From Candidatus Poribacteria bacterium (GTDB taxonomy: Bacteria; Poribacteria; WGA-4E; WGA-3G): a stretch of 64,000 nt of DNA. How positions within the stretch are numbered: the first letter of the stretch is position 1; each line of letters begins with the position of its first letter. Below the pieces are notes generated by a model, which saw only the letters and a list, made by a program, of their open reading frames with translations, made no database searches and was not told where the DNA came from. Below are positions 35,473 to 42,876 of the stretch, piece by piece. The stretch spans positions 1 to 64,000 of the forward strand of contig JAPPIG010000097.1 of assembly GCA_028820635.1 (NCBI GenBank), in the 5' to 3' direction. Both the position numbers and the translations under genes were made by a program.

Positions 35473-35894
35473 GGCTTTTGATTTTGTTTGTCTAAGTATT
35501 CAAATAGGCTGAGCTGCTGTGTTCCATTGTCCGAGACATGCTCTGGCAAGCGGATTGTCCCGTTAAGGAAATTGCTACGTGCAACTGCGTGATGTATCGC
35601 GAGCGTAGCATAAGTTGAAAGCCGAGTACCGAAGTTGTGATCGAAGTTTGAAATCGCTGTACATAATCCTACGATTCCGTCTGCCATCAAATCGTCCGCA
35701 GCGACACCCAATTCAAAGTTTTCATATTGTTGTGCGATAGAACGGACGAGTCGTAAGTTGGCAAGTATCAACTTTTCACGCGCATTCTCATCACCTGCTT
35801 GGGTCTCACGCAGTAGCTGCTGTTCCTCATAATCAGCGAGTATTTCATGGTTCAACTCTTTGGCGTAAATCGCTTCACCCCTCACCGATAGCAC
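35469..35894 (-). CDS. Truncated sigma-70-like factor (regions 1.2-2.4) with clamp-binding-like motif
   Basis: 141 residues. EEQQLLRETQAGDENAREKL, ILANLRLVRSIAQQY, DDLMADGIVGLCTAISNFDH and FGTRLSTYATLAIHHAVARS are sigma regions 1.2, 2.1, 2.2 and 2.3-2.4. LPEHV is the start of region 3, but region 3-4 is absent: only about 20 residues remain. These include QLSLF (127-131), the canonical bacterial sliding-clamp-binding pentapeptide, ten residues from the C-terminus. A GTG at 35885 has better AGGGGG spacing than the GTG at 35894. The gene is coupled by overlap to the next two genes. It could be a core-binding regulator or a clamp-dependent sigma analogous to T4 gp55. Confidence 0.8.
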   Translation of the reverse strand: MLSVRGEAIYAKELNHEILADYEEQQLLRETQAGDENAREKLILANLRLVRSIAQQYENFELGVAADDLMADGIVGLCTAISNFDHNFGTRLSTYATLAIHHAVARSNFLNGTIRLPEHVSDNGTQQLSLFEYLDKQNQKP

Positions 35895-35981
35895 CCCCTG
35901 TCAGTAAACATGAGAAAGGCGTGCGTATTCCATTATTACCATTATACTTAAGATTTCTGAGTATATCAACGCTTATATCGT

Positions 35982-36362
35982 TCATTTTTTCTTGCGTCTG
36001 CGTTTTTTTCTTTTTTTATCATGGCGTGCGACTGTAGAATAACTGATGTCAAGTATCTGTGCAACCTCATCTCTCGATTTATCCTTTAGCAGTTCATTCA
36101 TCCGTTCAATAGTTTCGGGTGGCGTAGGTGTGCCTTTGTTTCCTGCCCGCGCGGTTTCCCGTTGCTGTTTTGCCTCACCAAATTCCAACCCGTGTGTGAG
36201 CGCGACAACTTTTATGAGTATCTGGCTGATGTATCCAGCCGACAGACCGGTAGCGTTGCTAATTTCATCAGTTTTCATCGTTTTCCACGCATCTTGTGGC
36301 GTGTTTGGGTGTATGAGCCAGTCTTGTAATATCTGTTGTTTTGGCGGTAATTTCTTTTCCAT
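35982..36362 (-). CDS. HTH DNA-binding protein with basic tail
   Basis: 126 residues. Two helix-turn-helix-like stretches are visible: TDEISNATGLSAGYISQILI and DEVAQILDISYSTVARHD. It ends in a run of Arg/Lys (KKRKKRRRKKK). AT-poor, monotonous tails of this kind bind DNA non-specifically. It lies 36 nt downstream of the ParB-like gene on the same strand and is likely co-transcribed, acting as a plasmid regulator or replication helper. Confidence 0.65.
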   Translation of the reverse strand: MEKKLPPKQQILQDWLIHPNTPQDAWKTMKTDEISNATGLSAGYISQILIKVVALTHGLEFGEAKQQRETARAGNKGTPTPPETIERMNELLKDKSRDEVAQILDISYSTVARHDKKRKKRRRKKK

Positions 36363-36398
36363 AATGCACCTTTCTTGTTGTAGAAATGAGCGGGCCGG

Positions 36399-37919
36399 TT
36401 ATGTATCTGTCCCGTCATTTTCTTGTCCTTGCTGTTTGTCCATACTGGCAACGAACTCTTGAACCGATTGTATCAGTTCAGTAACCTTGTCAACGACTTT
36501 CGCATTTTCAAGGATAGCATCAGCGGCAGCCTCTAAAGCCTGTGTGTTTCCTGATGCTTTGATTTTCTTGAATCCTTTGGCGATATACTCAGTATCTTCT
36601 GTGATGCTCTCAAATCGGTTATGAATAATCTCAATCATCTCTTGTTGCGCATCCAATTCAACTTGAACGATAAGTGCGCGAACTCTATCTTCAGTAAGAT
36701 TATATTCTGCGGCGGTCTCTTTGATGTCAAGTTCCCGTAGGATGCCATCATCATAGAGTTTTCGACTGAGGAACCATTCGCATCCTTGTTCATTGGGTTC
36801 AAACATAGAGGTCAAGTTACGGTTCCAGTGGCTTATCATATCCATCCAGTGCCGGAACCGCGAGACTGGAAACCCTTTGAGTATTTTATCAGGGTTTTCA
36901 ACGGGTGTCTGGCTGAGGACAGCGAACACCTCGTCACGTTCATCTTCATTGTTGCGATAGTATCCGAGATTTTCTATGAGTTGCGTGTAGTTATCAAACT
37001 GATAGAAGTCGGCATCAAGCGTTCTCTGCCACATCGCTTCGGATTTCTTGAATAGGTCTGCTCGCATTTTCCGCACCGAAGTGACCGCGGCAGTGTGTGC
37101 AGCTTCAATAAAATCGTTGATTTCAAGTTCAGATATATTATACTTTGATTTGATACCGAGTTGGGATAAAATCTCGTGTTCCGTTGCTTTGCTGATACCG
37201 AGTTTATGTATATCGTCATCTTTTGCGTTGGTGAGCAGCGCCCAGGGGATATGTGCCTCGCGTAGCATCAATTCAACGTAGTCATCAATATAGCGTTGGC
37301 GTGTATCTGTGTCCAAACCCCGTCCTGAATCTGCGTTATTTCCGATAGATTTGGTCTCCATTGTCGCCTGTTTACCGTATTTGTTGATATATTTCAACTT
37401 ACTGGGTCTTTTATACTTGGGATCGTAAATCTCACTATCATTATTTATAGTGAGATTTTTGACGATTTCCCCGACAAGTTGAGCGGAAACGTTACATTGC
37501 GTTGCGATATGTGAGTTTGCCCATATTTTACCTTTTTTATGCGTAAGCCAGCGTAGGACAGCGATGCGTTTTTCCTCGTTAGTGCGTCTACGTCCGCGTT
37601 TTCCATTTTCTTTTGTCGCGAGCAGCAGTGCATCGTCACGTGTTTTGCCTTCCACCTCAAACTCCACGCGGTATTGTTCCCCGAACTCTCGTTTGACCGC
37701 CTCAATGGTGTGAAACCCTGACCAGAGATGTTTGTCAGCAGTGATTTTAGGGAATTCTAACCATTCCTCTTGCCAGTCATCTTCACCATAATCGCGGATG
37801 GCTTGGCGGTATTCCTCAACAATATCTTCATTGAGTTGTGGTAGTGTATTGATACTGTGGTCAATGACAACAGCGATGATTTGGTGTTCCTCATAAGTAT
37901 TACTCCAGTCCCTTCTCAT
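36399..37919 (-). CDS. ParB/Spo0J-like protein with large C-terminal domain
   Basis: 506 residues with GAGGGGG before the ATG. The N-terminal part has a ParB-N-like layout: EEYRQAIRDYGEDDW, then LWSGFHTIEAVKREFGE in the G-x-H-R/T-x-x-A-x box, then ENGKRGRRRTNEEKRIAVLR. An HTH (HIATQCNVSAQLVGEIVKNL) follows. About 300 C-terminal residues are helical and unassigned, with a second HTH-like AAEYNLTEDRVRALIVQVEL. It has no ParA next to it. ParB-like proteins of this type act in mobile elements as nucleases or regulators as well as in partition. The leader upstream carries T-loop element E and two hairpins. Confidence 0.75.
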   Translation of the reverse strand: MRRDWSNTYEEHQIIAVVIDHSINTLPQLNEDIVEEYRQAIRDYGEDDWQEEWLEFPKITADKHLWSGFHTIEAVKREFGEQYRVEFEVEGKTRDDALLLATKENGKRGRRRTNEEKRIAVLRWLTHKKGKIWANSHIATQCNVSAQLVGEIVKNLTINNDSEIYDPKYKRPSKLKYINKYGKQATMETKSIGNNADSGRGLDTDTRQRYIDDYVELMLREAHIPWALLTNAKDDDIHKLGISKATEHEILSQLGIKSKYNISELEINDFIEAAHTAAVTSVRKMRADLFKKSEAMWQRTLDADFYQFDNYTQLIENLGYYRNNEDERDEVFAVLSQTPVENPDKILKGFPVSRFRHWMDMISHWNRNLTSMFEPNEQGCEWFLSRKLYDDGILRELDIKETAAEYNLTEDRVRALIVQVELDAQQEMIEIIHNRFESITEDTEYIAKGFKKIKASGNTQALEAAADAILENAKVVDKVTELIQSVQEFVASMDKQQGQENDGTDT

Positions 37920-37993
37920 CTGTGTGTCCCCCTCAATAGAGATTAGATTTGTGCGGATACCCGTATTTCGTGGTGTGTCCGCGTATGCTACAG

Positions 37994-38050
37994 AAGGGAC
38001 ACATGGTTTGTCTGTGTCCCTTTTTTCAATCTACGCGTAGCAGATTGAAA
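37994..38050 (-). promoter_or_regulatory. Two hairpins following T-loop element E in the ParB-like gene leader
   Basis: H1 TTTCAATCT / AGATTGAAA (38024-38050) abuts element E. H2 AAGGGACACA / TGTGTCCCTT (37994-38022) follows at once. The same order, element-H1-H2, occurs at the four other element copies. Confidence 0.7.
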
Positions 38051-38051
38051 T

Positions 38052-38099
38052 ACGCTGATTCGGGCTTGCACCGAGTTGTCTGCTGTATCAGAAAAGCGT
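38052..38099 (-). ncRNA. T-loop three-way-junction element, copy E
   Basis: Minus strand: P1 ACGCT/AGCGT, hairpin TCTG-ATACAG-CAGA, then a T-arm-like hairpin with TCGG/CCGA core and 7-nt loop TGCAAGC, abutting the 3' strand of P1. U at loop position 1 and A at position 5 are kept, as in tRNA T-loops. It lies between the stop of the 119-residue gene and the ParB-like start. Confidence 0.65.
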
Positions 38100-38138
38100 A
38101 GGCAGGTAGCGAAGTTTGCCACCTGCCCGATAGTGTTT

Positions 38139-38498
38139 TCATGCTTGCGTGTTATCGCGTTCTGGCGATGTCGGGATACCCAACGCTTCCAAGATAAGTT
38201 CAATGGTGTTGCAGATTCGTATGGGTACATATTTCCATTCTTCATCATCAACTTGTTCGGCAAAGTCTTGAAGTATCTGTGTGAGTCGTTGTTCGTGTGC
38301 TTTCTTTTCCACCTCTGGTTCAGAGAACGCCCAAGCGATACCGTCTATAAATGCTTCGGCTTCTGCGCGCGTGCTGAAACTTTTCATACAGTCGTGCCGT
38401 CTGAAATGTTCTTCATCTTGGTAGAGAAAGAAAACAATATCATTGCTGGTTGCGAGTATGATGTCCGCCACAGGCGTTTTGAGTTCAAGTCTTTCCAT
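38139..38498 (-). CDS. Hypothetical protein of the small-gene operon
   Basis: 119 residues, mixed alpha/beta, acidic. It starts MERLELKTPVADIILATSND, has a CMKSFSTRAEAEAFIDGIAW helix and the tail GIPTSPERDNTQA. The ATG has only a distant AAGGAG about 30 nt upstream. It belongs to the minus-strand series of small genes typical of phage early regions; function unknown. Confidence 0.6.
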   Translation of the reverse strand: MERLELKTPVADIILATSNDIVFFLYQDEEHFRRHDCMKSFSTRAEAEAFIDGIAWAFSEPEVEKKAHEQRLTQILQDFAEQVDDEEWKYVPIRICNTIELILEALGIPTSPERDNTQA

Positions 38499-38533
38499 GT
38501 GATTTTCAGGGACGGTTGCCCGTTCCTGCTCCT

Positions 38534-38974
38534 TTATCCAAAGCAGGTATGTTCACTGCAATTGCGGGCTGAGTCGTAAACGCAGTCGCTTGCTTGGTAT
38601 CTCTCTTTATATGTACCTAATAGTTCACCGAAGTTGCCTCGTTTGTGCGGGATGGGTTCGTCCTTTTCTAAATTCCTTCTGTAGACATGGAATTTACAAT
38701 TTCTCTCTATAATATGAAAGACTGCCCGAAAAGGTGTCCGTTTGGCTGCCTCTTGGAGTTGTCTGTCAAGGGCGATTTCTCTGTTTTCCTTTGCGCGTTC
38801 GGTGTCCGTGTAATTATCTGCAAAGGTTCGGATTTCACCGAAAACAGCGTCAACCTTTTTCATAAGGTCTGCGGTCTCGGTGGCGGATGTGCCAACGTTA
38901 AAAAGTAAGTAGTCTTGTAACTCATTCTTGGCGTCAAGTGCTACGCTATCAAAGCGTTCGCGATGATGTGCCAT
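38534..38974 (-). CDS. Hypothetical helical protein
   Basis: About 146 residues from the ATG at 38974, which has AAGGA 9 nt upstream (an earlier in-frame start overlaps the upstream hairpin). Long helices (DAKNELQDYLLFNVGTSATE, RAKENREIALDRQLQEAAKR), then a His/Cys-containing segment and CSEHTCFG at the C-terminus, which may bind metal. No family recognised. Confidence 0.6.
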   Translation of the reverse strand: MAHHRERFDSVALDAKNELQDYLLFNVGTSATETADLMKKVDAVFGEIRTFADNYTDTERAKENREIALDRQLQEAAKRTPFRAVFHIIERNCKFHVYRRNLEKDEPIPHKRGNFGELLGTYKERYQASDCVYDSARNCSEHTCFG

Positions 38975-38997
38975 GTTAGGTTTCCTTGTGAGGTTGT

Positions 38998-39019
38998 GGG
39001 GTGACTTGATTGTCACCCC
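38998..39019 (-). promoter_or_regulatory. Intercistronic hairpin
   Basis: GGGGTGAC, 6-nt loop, GTCACCCC between two small genes; no T-run, so probably an RNA-stability or processing hairpin. Confidence 0.65.
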
Positions 39020-39028
39020 GTTGCGTTG

Positions 39029-39345
39029 TTAGGCAGCGATAACCAATTCGTAGTCAAAATCTTTGTCATCTGATTGTCTGATGATAAGTTCTACTGGCGC
39101 GACGACATTCTCGTTGTCAAAGGTGTCTATCCATTTGAACAGATTATTGGTAACAAGCAGTTTGACCAGACTTTTCCCCTCCTTATGAATATCTACCTCA
39201 ACGACATCAATGTGAATTTGATAGCCGCGGAACATTCTGCCAACGGCTAATGCGACTGGACAGCGTTGGCAATCGCCACCGATACCTGCTAATATGTCAA
39301 TGTCGGTGACCTGCCCCGCATGCCTTCAATTTGTGCAAAATCCAT
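39029..39345 (-). pseudogene. Small gene interrupted by one frameshift
   Basis: The ATG at 39345 with AAGGA upstream opens MDFAQIEGMRG. After a one-base frame change at the GCGGGGC run near 39320 the protein continues VTDIDILAGIGGDCQRCPVA and LAVGRMFRGYQIHIDVVEVD to ELVIAA at 39029. The downstream part alone could start at ATG 39235 (68 residues). It is either a real mutation, a sequencing error or programmed frameshifting; no classical slippery heptamer is present. Confidence 0.55.
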
Positions 39346-39464
39346 AATTTTCAGGTTCCTTCTGTGAAAAGAATGCTCAGATTACGTTCTGACGCATTTT
39401 TTAGAAAAGGGATAGGTGATAACCCACAGGTATATGTCGGCTATTCACCTATCCGCTATCTGTG

Positions 39465-39671
39465 CTATTCACCTTGAGATTTCGGTGCGCGTATCCCGCC
39501 TTCATCTAAAATTCGTTGATGTGGGAGAAGTCGGATACCGACAATCGCTTCCATACCGAATCCGGGGCCTATCTCTGTATAATAGAGATTGCCTTTTTTC
39601 AACTCGGTATCGTTGACGATTTTACGCTCACCCGTTTCTAAAGTGATTTCATACTGGTTGACGTGTTGCAT
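39465..39671 (-). CDS. Small hypothetical protein
   Basis: 68 residues, AGAGGTC ribosome binding site. A compact beta-rich sequence (YEITLETGERKIVNDTELKK, FGMEAIVGIRLLPHQRIL) suggests a small SH3-like barrel. It is the first gene downstream of T-loop element A and the GTGGTA palindrome. A long hairpin with GGATAGGTGA/TCACCTATCC arms lies just after its stop. Confidence 0.55.
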   Translation of the reverse strand: MQHVNQYEITLETGERKIVNDTELKKGNLYYTEIGPGFGMEAIVGIRLLPHQRILDEGGIRAPKSQGE

Positions 39672-39684
39672 TGCTCTGACCTCT

Positions 39685-39773
39685 GTGGTAAAATACCACT
39701 ACTTTCATTTTATACTCACTGTAGCGGGGGATTGACACGTTCCCTGCTACTCCCAACTTACCCTCTGTAAGTT
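39685..39773 (-). promoter_or_regulatory. Leader hairpins and GTGGTATTTTACCAC palindrome following element A
   Basis: H1 AACTTAC/GTAAGTT (39755-39773), H2 GTAGCrGGG.../CCCCGCTAC (39721-39750) and the 15-bp palindrome GTGGTATTTTACCAC (39685-39699), which also occurs at 42339-42353 and 48557-48571 in the same place. The palindrome may be an operator or part of the RNA fold. Confidence 0.7.
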
Positions 39774-39779
39774 GTGGAT

Positions 39780-39826
39780 ACGGAAGGACGGAATTGAACC
39801 GTCCTATCGCACCTATTGCGTTCCGT
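39780..39826 (-). ncRNA. T-loop three-way-junction element, copy A
   Basis: Minus strand, 47 nt: P1 ACGGAA/TTCCGT, hairpin CGCA-ATAGG-TGCG, T-arm GGACGG/CCGTCC with loop TTCAATT. The T-stem and P1 are contiguous, giving a 12-bp stack as in the acceptor/T-stem of tRNA. It starts 20 nt after the stop of the 216-residue gene. Confidence 0.75.
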
Positions 39827-39845
39827 TAGTATTTCGGTTGTGGGA

Positions 39846-40496
39846 TTACCTGTCAAAATCCTGTATGTTATAACTGGCTTGTAGTTCTGCGGACTTTATG
39901 TCCGTAGTCCTTAACGCTGCGAGGGTGCTGATTTCCTCTCCCGCATCGGTTGTGACAGAATCAATCTTGCCGTCCGCGTCTACTCTCGCATTCCAAAATT
40001 GCGTATCGCCATCAGTGAGTTCAACGCGTAGATGTGATTCGTAAGGGATTTGGTCATGGAGAAGCGGTTTGGGGTCTATACACCCGTCATCGTTGAGGTC
40101 AAGGTCAAAGTGTGGCAGCAGTTTTGAAAAATACATAGGTGCTGTCCAGTTGCCGAATAACTTTTCAATGTAGTCGGGACACCCTTCAAACCTTTTATCC
40201 GATAGCCACAAACAACTTTTGCGTCCATCGTATCCTGTTTCCACGACCGCCTCTATAATGCCATTGGCAAGGATACCTAAACAGACGACCTGCCCGAAAG
40301 GTGTGATGTCGTTGAGTTGCGGTGTTTGGTCATCACAAATCTTTACCTCAGCCTTGTCAAAACAGATTGTTGTGGTATGCTCTGGGGTTTCTGCGTCATC
40401 TTCAAGGATGTCAACGTCTACCATGTTGTCGGTATACACATCAGAGATGAAGCCGACTTCCCCATCGGGTGTGATTACACGTTTTCCTAATAACAT
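39846..40496 (-). CDS. Hypothetical protein, paralogue of the gene at 45633
   Basis: 216 residues with AAGGAG. It opens MLLGKRVITPDGEVGFISDV (an SH3/KOW-like strand pattern) and has DQTPQLNDITPFG, SCLWLSDKRF and a C-terminal VTTDAGEEISTLAALRTTDI. All these landmarks recur in the 210-residue protein at 45633-46265 (DQRPQMDDITPLG, GLWLSDDRM, VTTSEGEQIHNLATFRDTGI), so the two genes are old duplicates. The LWLSD segment is also found in the 255-residue protein at 41551 (DUF7007-like). Role unknown; perhaps recognition of small ligands or peptides by a shared phage-type domain. Confidence 0.7.
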   Translation of the reverse strand: MLLGKRVITPDGEVGFISDVYTDNMVDVDILEDDAETPEHTTTICFDKAEVKICDDQTPQLNDITPFGQVVCLGILANGIIEAVVETGYDGRKSCLWLSDKRFEGCPDYIEKLFGNWTAPMYFSKLLPHFDLDLNDDGCIDPKPLLHDQIPYESHLRVELTDGDTQFWNARVDADGKIDSVTTDAGEEISTLAALRTTDIKSAELQASYNIQDFDR

Positions 40497-40521
40497 CGTC
40501 TAACTCCTTTGTAGAAAGTGG

Positions 40522-40544
40522 AAGCGCGCTTAGTAGGCGCGCTT
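40522..40544 (-). promoter_or_regulatory. Intercistronic GC hairpin
   Basis: AAGCGCGC, 7-nt loop, GCGCGCTT just upstream of the ribosome binding site of the 216-residue gene. Confidence 0.65.
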
Positions 40545-40549
40545 TCTGT

Positions 40550-41293
40550 TTAGTTACCGAATTCCAAGACCGTCTCACTAAAGAGGCCTTGATATTGTTG
40601 TTCAAGCGACTCTAAATCGCTATCATCGTCTTTGAGTTTCTCATAGTAATGTTCCAACTCAGCAGACAATTCACAAAGTTTACTGATACGTGATTGTAAG
40701 TCTTGCTGCCGCTCGGATAACTGCGCGGGTGTCTGCTTTTCTGTATCGGATGGACACAGATAAAACTCATGCCGTCTCATGTGTTCGGTTAGGAATATGT
40801 TCGGCAAAACTTCACGCGTCAGGCGATAGGCACCGTTATCCTGACTGAAATGCTTGACTTCCCACACAGGTCTGGGTTGCGATGTGATATATTCATCTCG
40901 GTTGAGATTAACGTTATCGCCTATTTTCACGGGTTCAAGCAAGTTCGCTACGATATGCCAGTCCTCATTATCCAAGTAATAGTCGCTCTTGACATACCAC
41001 TGGAAGTTACGCCATAGGTATATTGACTGGATATTCCGTTCCGAGTAGGTCAAAAACGCATTCAGAGAGAGTGAAATGGTAGGTGCGGGGTTCTTATATT
41101 CGCTTACCTTGCCAGTGTCCCCGTCAATGCTTGCCATCTCACCGTGATACGCTATCGCTCTCGCGTTCTCATCGGTATTGTAGTGCGTGAGCAGAGATTT
41201 ACCGTTGATGTCCATCTTTGCACCTAAATGACAATATGAAGCGGTGACGTTGCCATCTTTATTCAGATAGCCGATGTAACTGCGGCTTCCCAT
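40550..41293 (-). CDS. Hypothetical phage/plasmid-type protein
   Basis: About 247 residues from the ATG at 41293 (AGGAGAA upstream). Begins MGSRSYIGYLNKDGNVTASY with HYNTDENARAIAYHGEMASI, a pattern of a small enzyme-like N-terminal domain, and ends in a coiled coil (LSERQQDLQSRISKLCELSA, EHYYEKLKDDDSDLESLEQQ). No known family that I can name with confidence. Part of the small-gene operon. Confidence 0.6.
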   Translation of the reverse strand: MGSRSYIGYLNKDGNVTASYCHLGAKMDINGKSLLTHYNTDENARAIAYHGEMASIDGDTGKVSEYKNPAPTISLSLNAFLTYSERNIQSIYLWRNFQWYVKSDYYLDNEDWHIVANLLEPVKIGDNVNLNRDEYITSQPRPVWEVKHFSQDNGAYRLTREVLPNIFLTEHMRRHEFYLCPSDTEKQTPAQLSERQQDLQSRISKLCELSAELEHYYEKLKDDDSDLESLEQQYQGLFSETVLEFGN

Positions 41294-41315
41294 CGTGTTT
41301 CTCCTGTAAATGAAT

Positions 41316-41339
41316 AGAGGTACAATTGCTTGCACCTCT
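41316..41339 (-). promoter_or_regulatory. Intercistronic hairpin
   Basis: AGAGGT and ACCTCT arms extended by three more pairs with one mismatch, small loop TTGC region, between the 67- and 247-residue genes. Confidence 0.55.
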
Positions 41340-41343
41340 TGGA

Positions 41344-41547
41344 TTATTGGGGTTTGTCAACTTCCCATATTGCTTCAACGAAAATCAACCCACCACACCG
41401 ATAGAAAGAATACTGAACATGTTTGCCCGTCAGATAAGACAGACACGCGTCGCATAACCGTGTGACAAAGGTTTTCTTCTCGCTTTCAACGCAGGTGTGA
41501 CGCTCCGTTGCTTCTGTGCTATTGCAGGTTGTGTGATTACAATCCAT
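41344..41547 (-). CDS. Small Cys-rich hypothetical protein
   Basis: 67 residues with AAAAGGTGAGAA before ATG. Six Cys and three His (CNHTTCNS, ERHTCVES, RLCDACLSYL, RCGG) suggest a zinc-bound fold with CDAC as one half of the site. Located 3 nt after the 255-residue gene; co-transcribed. Function unknown. Confidence 0.55.
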   Translation of the reverse strand: MDCNHTTCNSTEATERHTCVESEKKTFVTRLCDACLSYLTGKHVQYSFYRCGGLIFVEAIWEVDKPQ

Positions 41548-41550
41548 TTC

Positions 41551-42318
41551 TCACCTTTTACTATTGAAGTTTGTAAATACATAAGGTTCAAGTTGGATTG
41601 TTATTGGTTGTACCCGCTCACCCGCATCAAACGCCTTGAGGAATTCCGCAGCGGCTTTGGGCAGTGGACAATACTTCCAAACTCCCGGACGCTGTTGGAG
41701 TGTCCGATGTGTGCTAATCAACGATTCCGTCTGTCCTGTAACACGGCAATACGCTTCACTTATCGGTCCCCCGTAGTGTCCTTCGGTATCTGAATAGGTG
41801 CCATGCTGCTTCTGACTGAACCAATCTTCACCACGCCACGTTTGACGGGATTGTTTGCCTTTTTCAATATCTTCTGCGGTTATCTCTAATGCCATCGTGT
41901 CAGTGACAAGAGAAAGTAAACCGAAGTATTGTAACACTTCAGCAGCATCACAATCTTCCTCTGCCCATCTCCGATTGCCTACGAATGATTTGTAAGACTT
42001 GGGAAGTTTCTTTATCCATTCATCCGATAACCACAACCCCCCGTGACGTGCCGTTGAAACAAAGTAAAGCCCTTCGGTCAACATCTTAACGTCTTGAGGC
42101 TTGCCCCACGGTGTTCTGCTATCCTTTAGTAAGTCAAGAAAATCACAACGTGCAGGTTTGGTAGCCCTGCCTTTCAACTTTGACTCTGCTATCATCGCGT
42201 CTCTCGGTGACCAAGAATAACTGAAGTTGCCCTCGGATATTTGACTCGGCTCCTTTTTTGCGGGTTTGCCAAGATGGATAATCTCTTGGTAAATCTGTTC
42301 TAAACTATAGTAAGACAC
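41551..42318 (-). CDS. DUF7007-like hypothetical protein
   Basis: 255 residues, GTG start with AAGGAGT. The central part STARHGGLWLSDEWIKKLP, then RRWAEEDCDAAEVLQYF follows the pattern T-x-x-HGG-x-x-LS...P...EED-C/W-A of the DUF7007 domain from plasmids and phages. This domain often sits in proteins of unknown function near DNA-metabolism genes. The first gene behind element B and its GTGGTA palindrome; two smaller genes follow it closely. Confidence 0.65.
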   Translation of the reverse strand: MSYYSLEQIYQEIIHLGKPAKKEPSQISEGNFSYSWSPRDAMIAESKLKGRATKPARCDFLDLLKDSRTPWGKPQDVKMLTEGLYFVSTARHGGLWLSDEWIKKLPKSYKSFVGNRRWAEEDCDAAEVLQYFGLLSLVTDTMALEITAEDIEKGKQSRQTWRGEDWFSQKQHGTYSDTEGHYGGPISEAYCRVTGQTESLISTHRTLQQRPGVWKYCPLPKAAAEFLKAFDAGERVQPITIQLEPYVFTNFNSKR

Positions 42319-42338
42319 TTGAATTACTCCTTGATGAT

Positions 42339-42415
42339 GTGGTAAAATACCACTTGATTATGCATGGTAGCGGGGTATTTTATACCCCGCTACTCCCCAC
42401 CTACACCTTGTAGGT
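42339..42415 (-). promoter_or_regulatory. Leader hairpins and GTGGTATTTTACCAC palindrome following element B
   Basis: H1 ACCTACA/TGTAGGT (42399-42415), H2 perfect 12-bp stem GTAGCGGGGTAT/ATACCCCGCTAC (42367-42393), palindrome 42339-42353. Order and spacing match the copy at 39685-39773, and both H2 stems share GTAGC/GCTAC ends. Confidence 0.75.
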
Positions 42416-42420
42416 TGGAT

Positions 42421-42467
42421 ACGCAGTCGGGGGAATCAAACCCCAGATTTACACACCAGTGCTGCGT
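42421..42467 (-). ncRNA. T-loop three-way-junction element, copy B
   Basis: 47 nt: P1 ACGCAG/CTGCGT, hairpin CAC-TGGT-GTG, T-arm GGGG/CCCC (extended to 7 with one mismatch) with loop TTTGATT, contiguous with P1. Upstream there is no coding gene, only a promoter at 42621-42650, so this copy sits in a true 5' leader. Confidence 0.7.
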
Positions 42468-42620
42468 GTTCGGAGTAATTTCTACATGCCTCACCTCTAT
42501 ACGCCACCATCTGCCACTGGGCTAATCTCGTTCAGTGTCCTTTCTGGAGAAGGTAACTGCTGCGGGTTTCGCGCAACAGGGGCATGCTATTTTGTTTTCA
42601 AGGAACATTTATTTTATACT

Positions 42621-42650
42621 ATGATAACATAAATTCAATTTATTTGTCAA
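42621..42650 (-). promoter_or_regulatory. Sigma70-type promoter
   Basis: TTGACA (42650-42645), 18-nt spacer, TATCAT (42626-42621). It would drive a leader of about 190 nt containing element B, then the 255-residue gene. The remaining 42651-42876 shows no gene. Confidence 0.6.
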
Positions 42651-42876
42651 GTATTTAGTCATCTTTTTAGTGAACTTTTTAATTTTATCTGTCGATTACG
42701 CTATCCGAACACAAAACGGGCGTCATACTCCGATTTCACGATTTACCGTAAAATCTGATGGTATGCCATCCTGCTTTGTGTTCAAATTGACGCACGTCGC
42801 GTTTTTTTAAATGCTTCTGTGGTAGAACCCATGCCCATCAATCTATTCTACCTGACTATGAATATGTTAGGTAATT

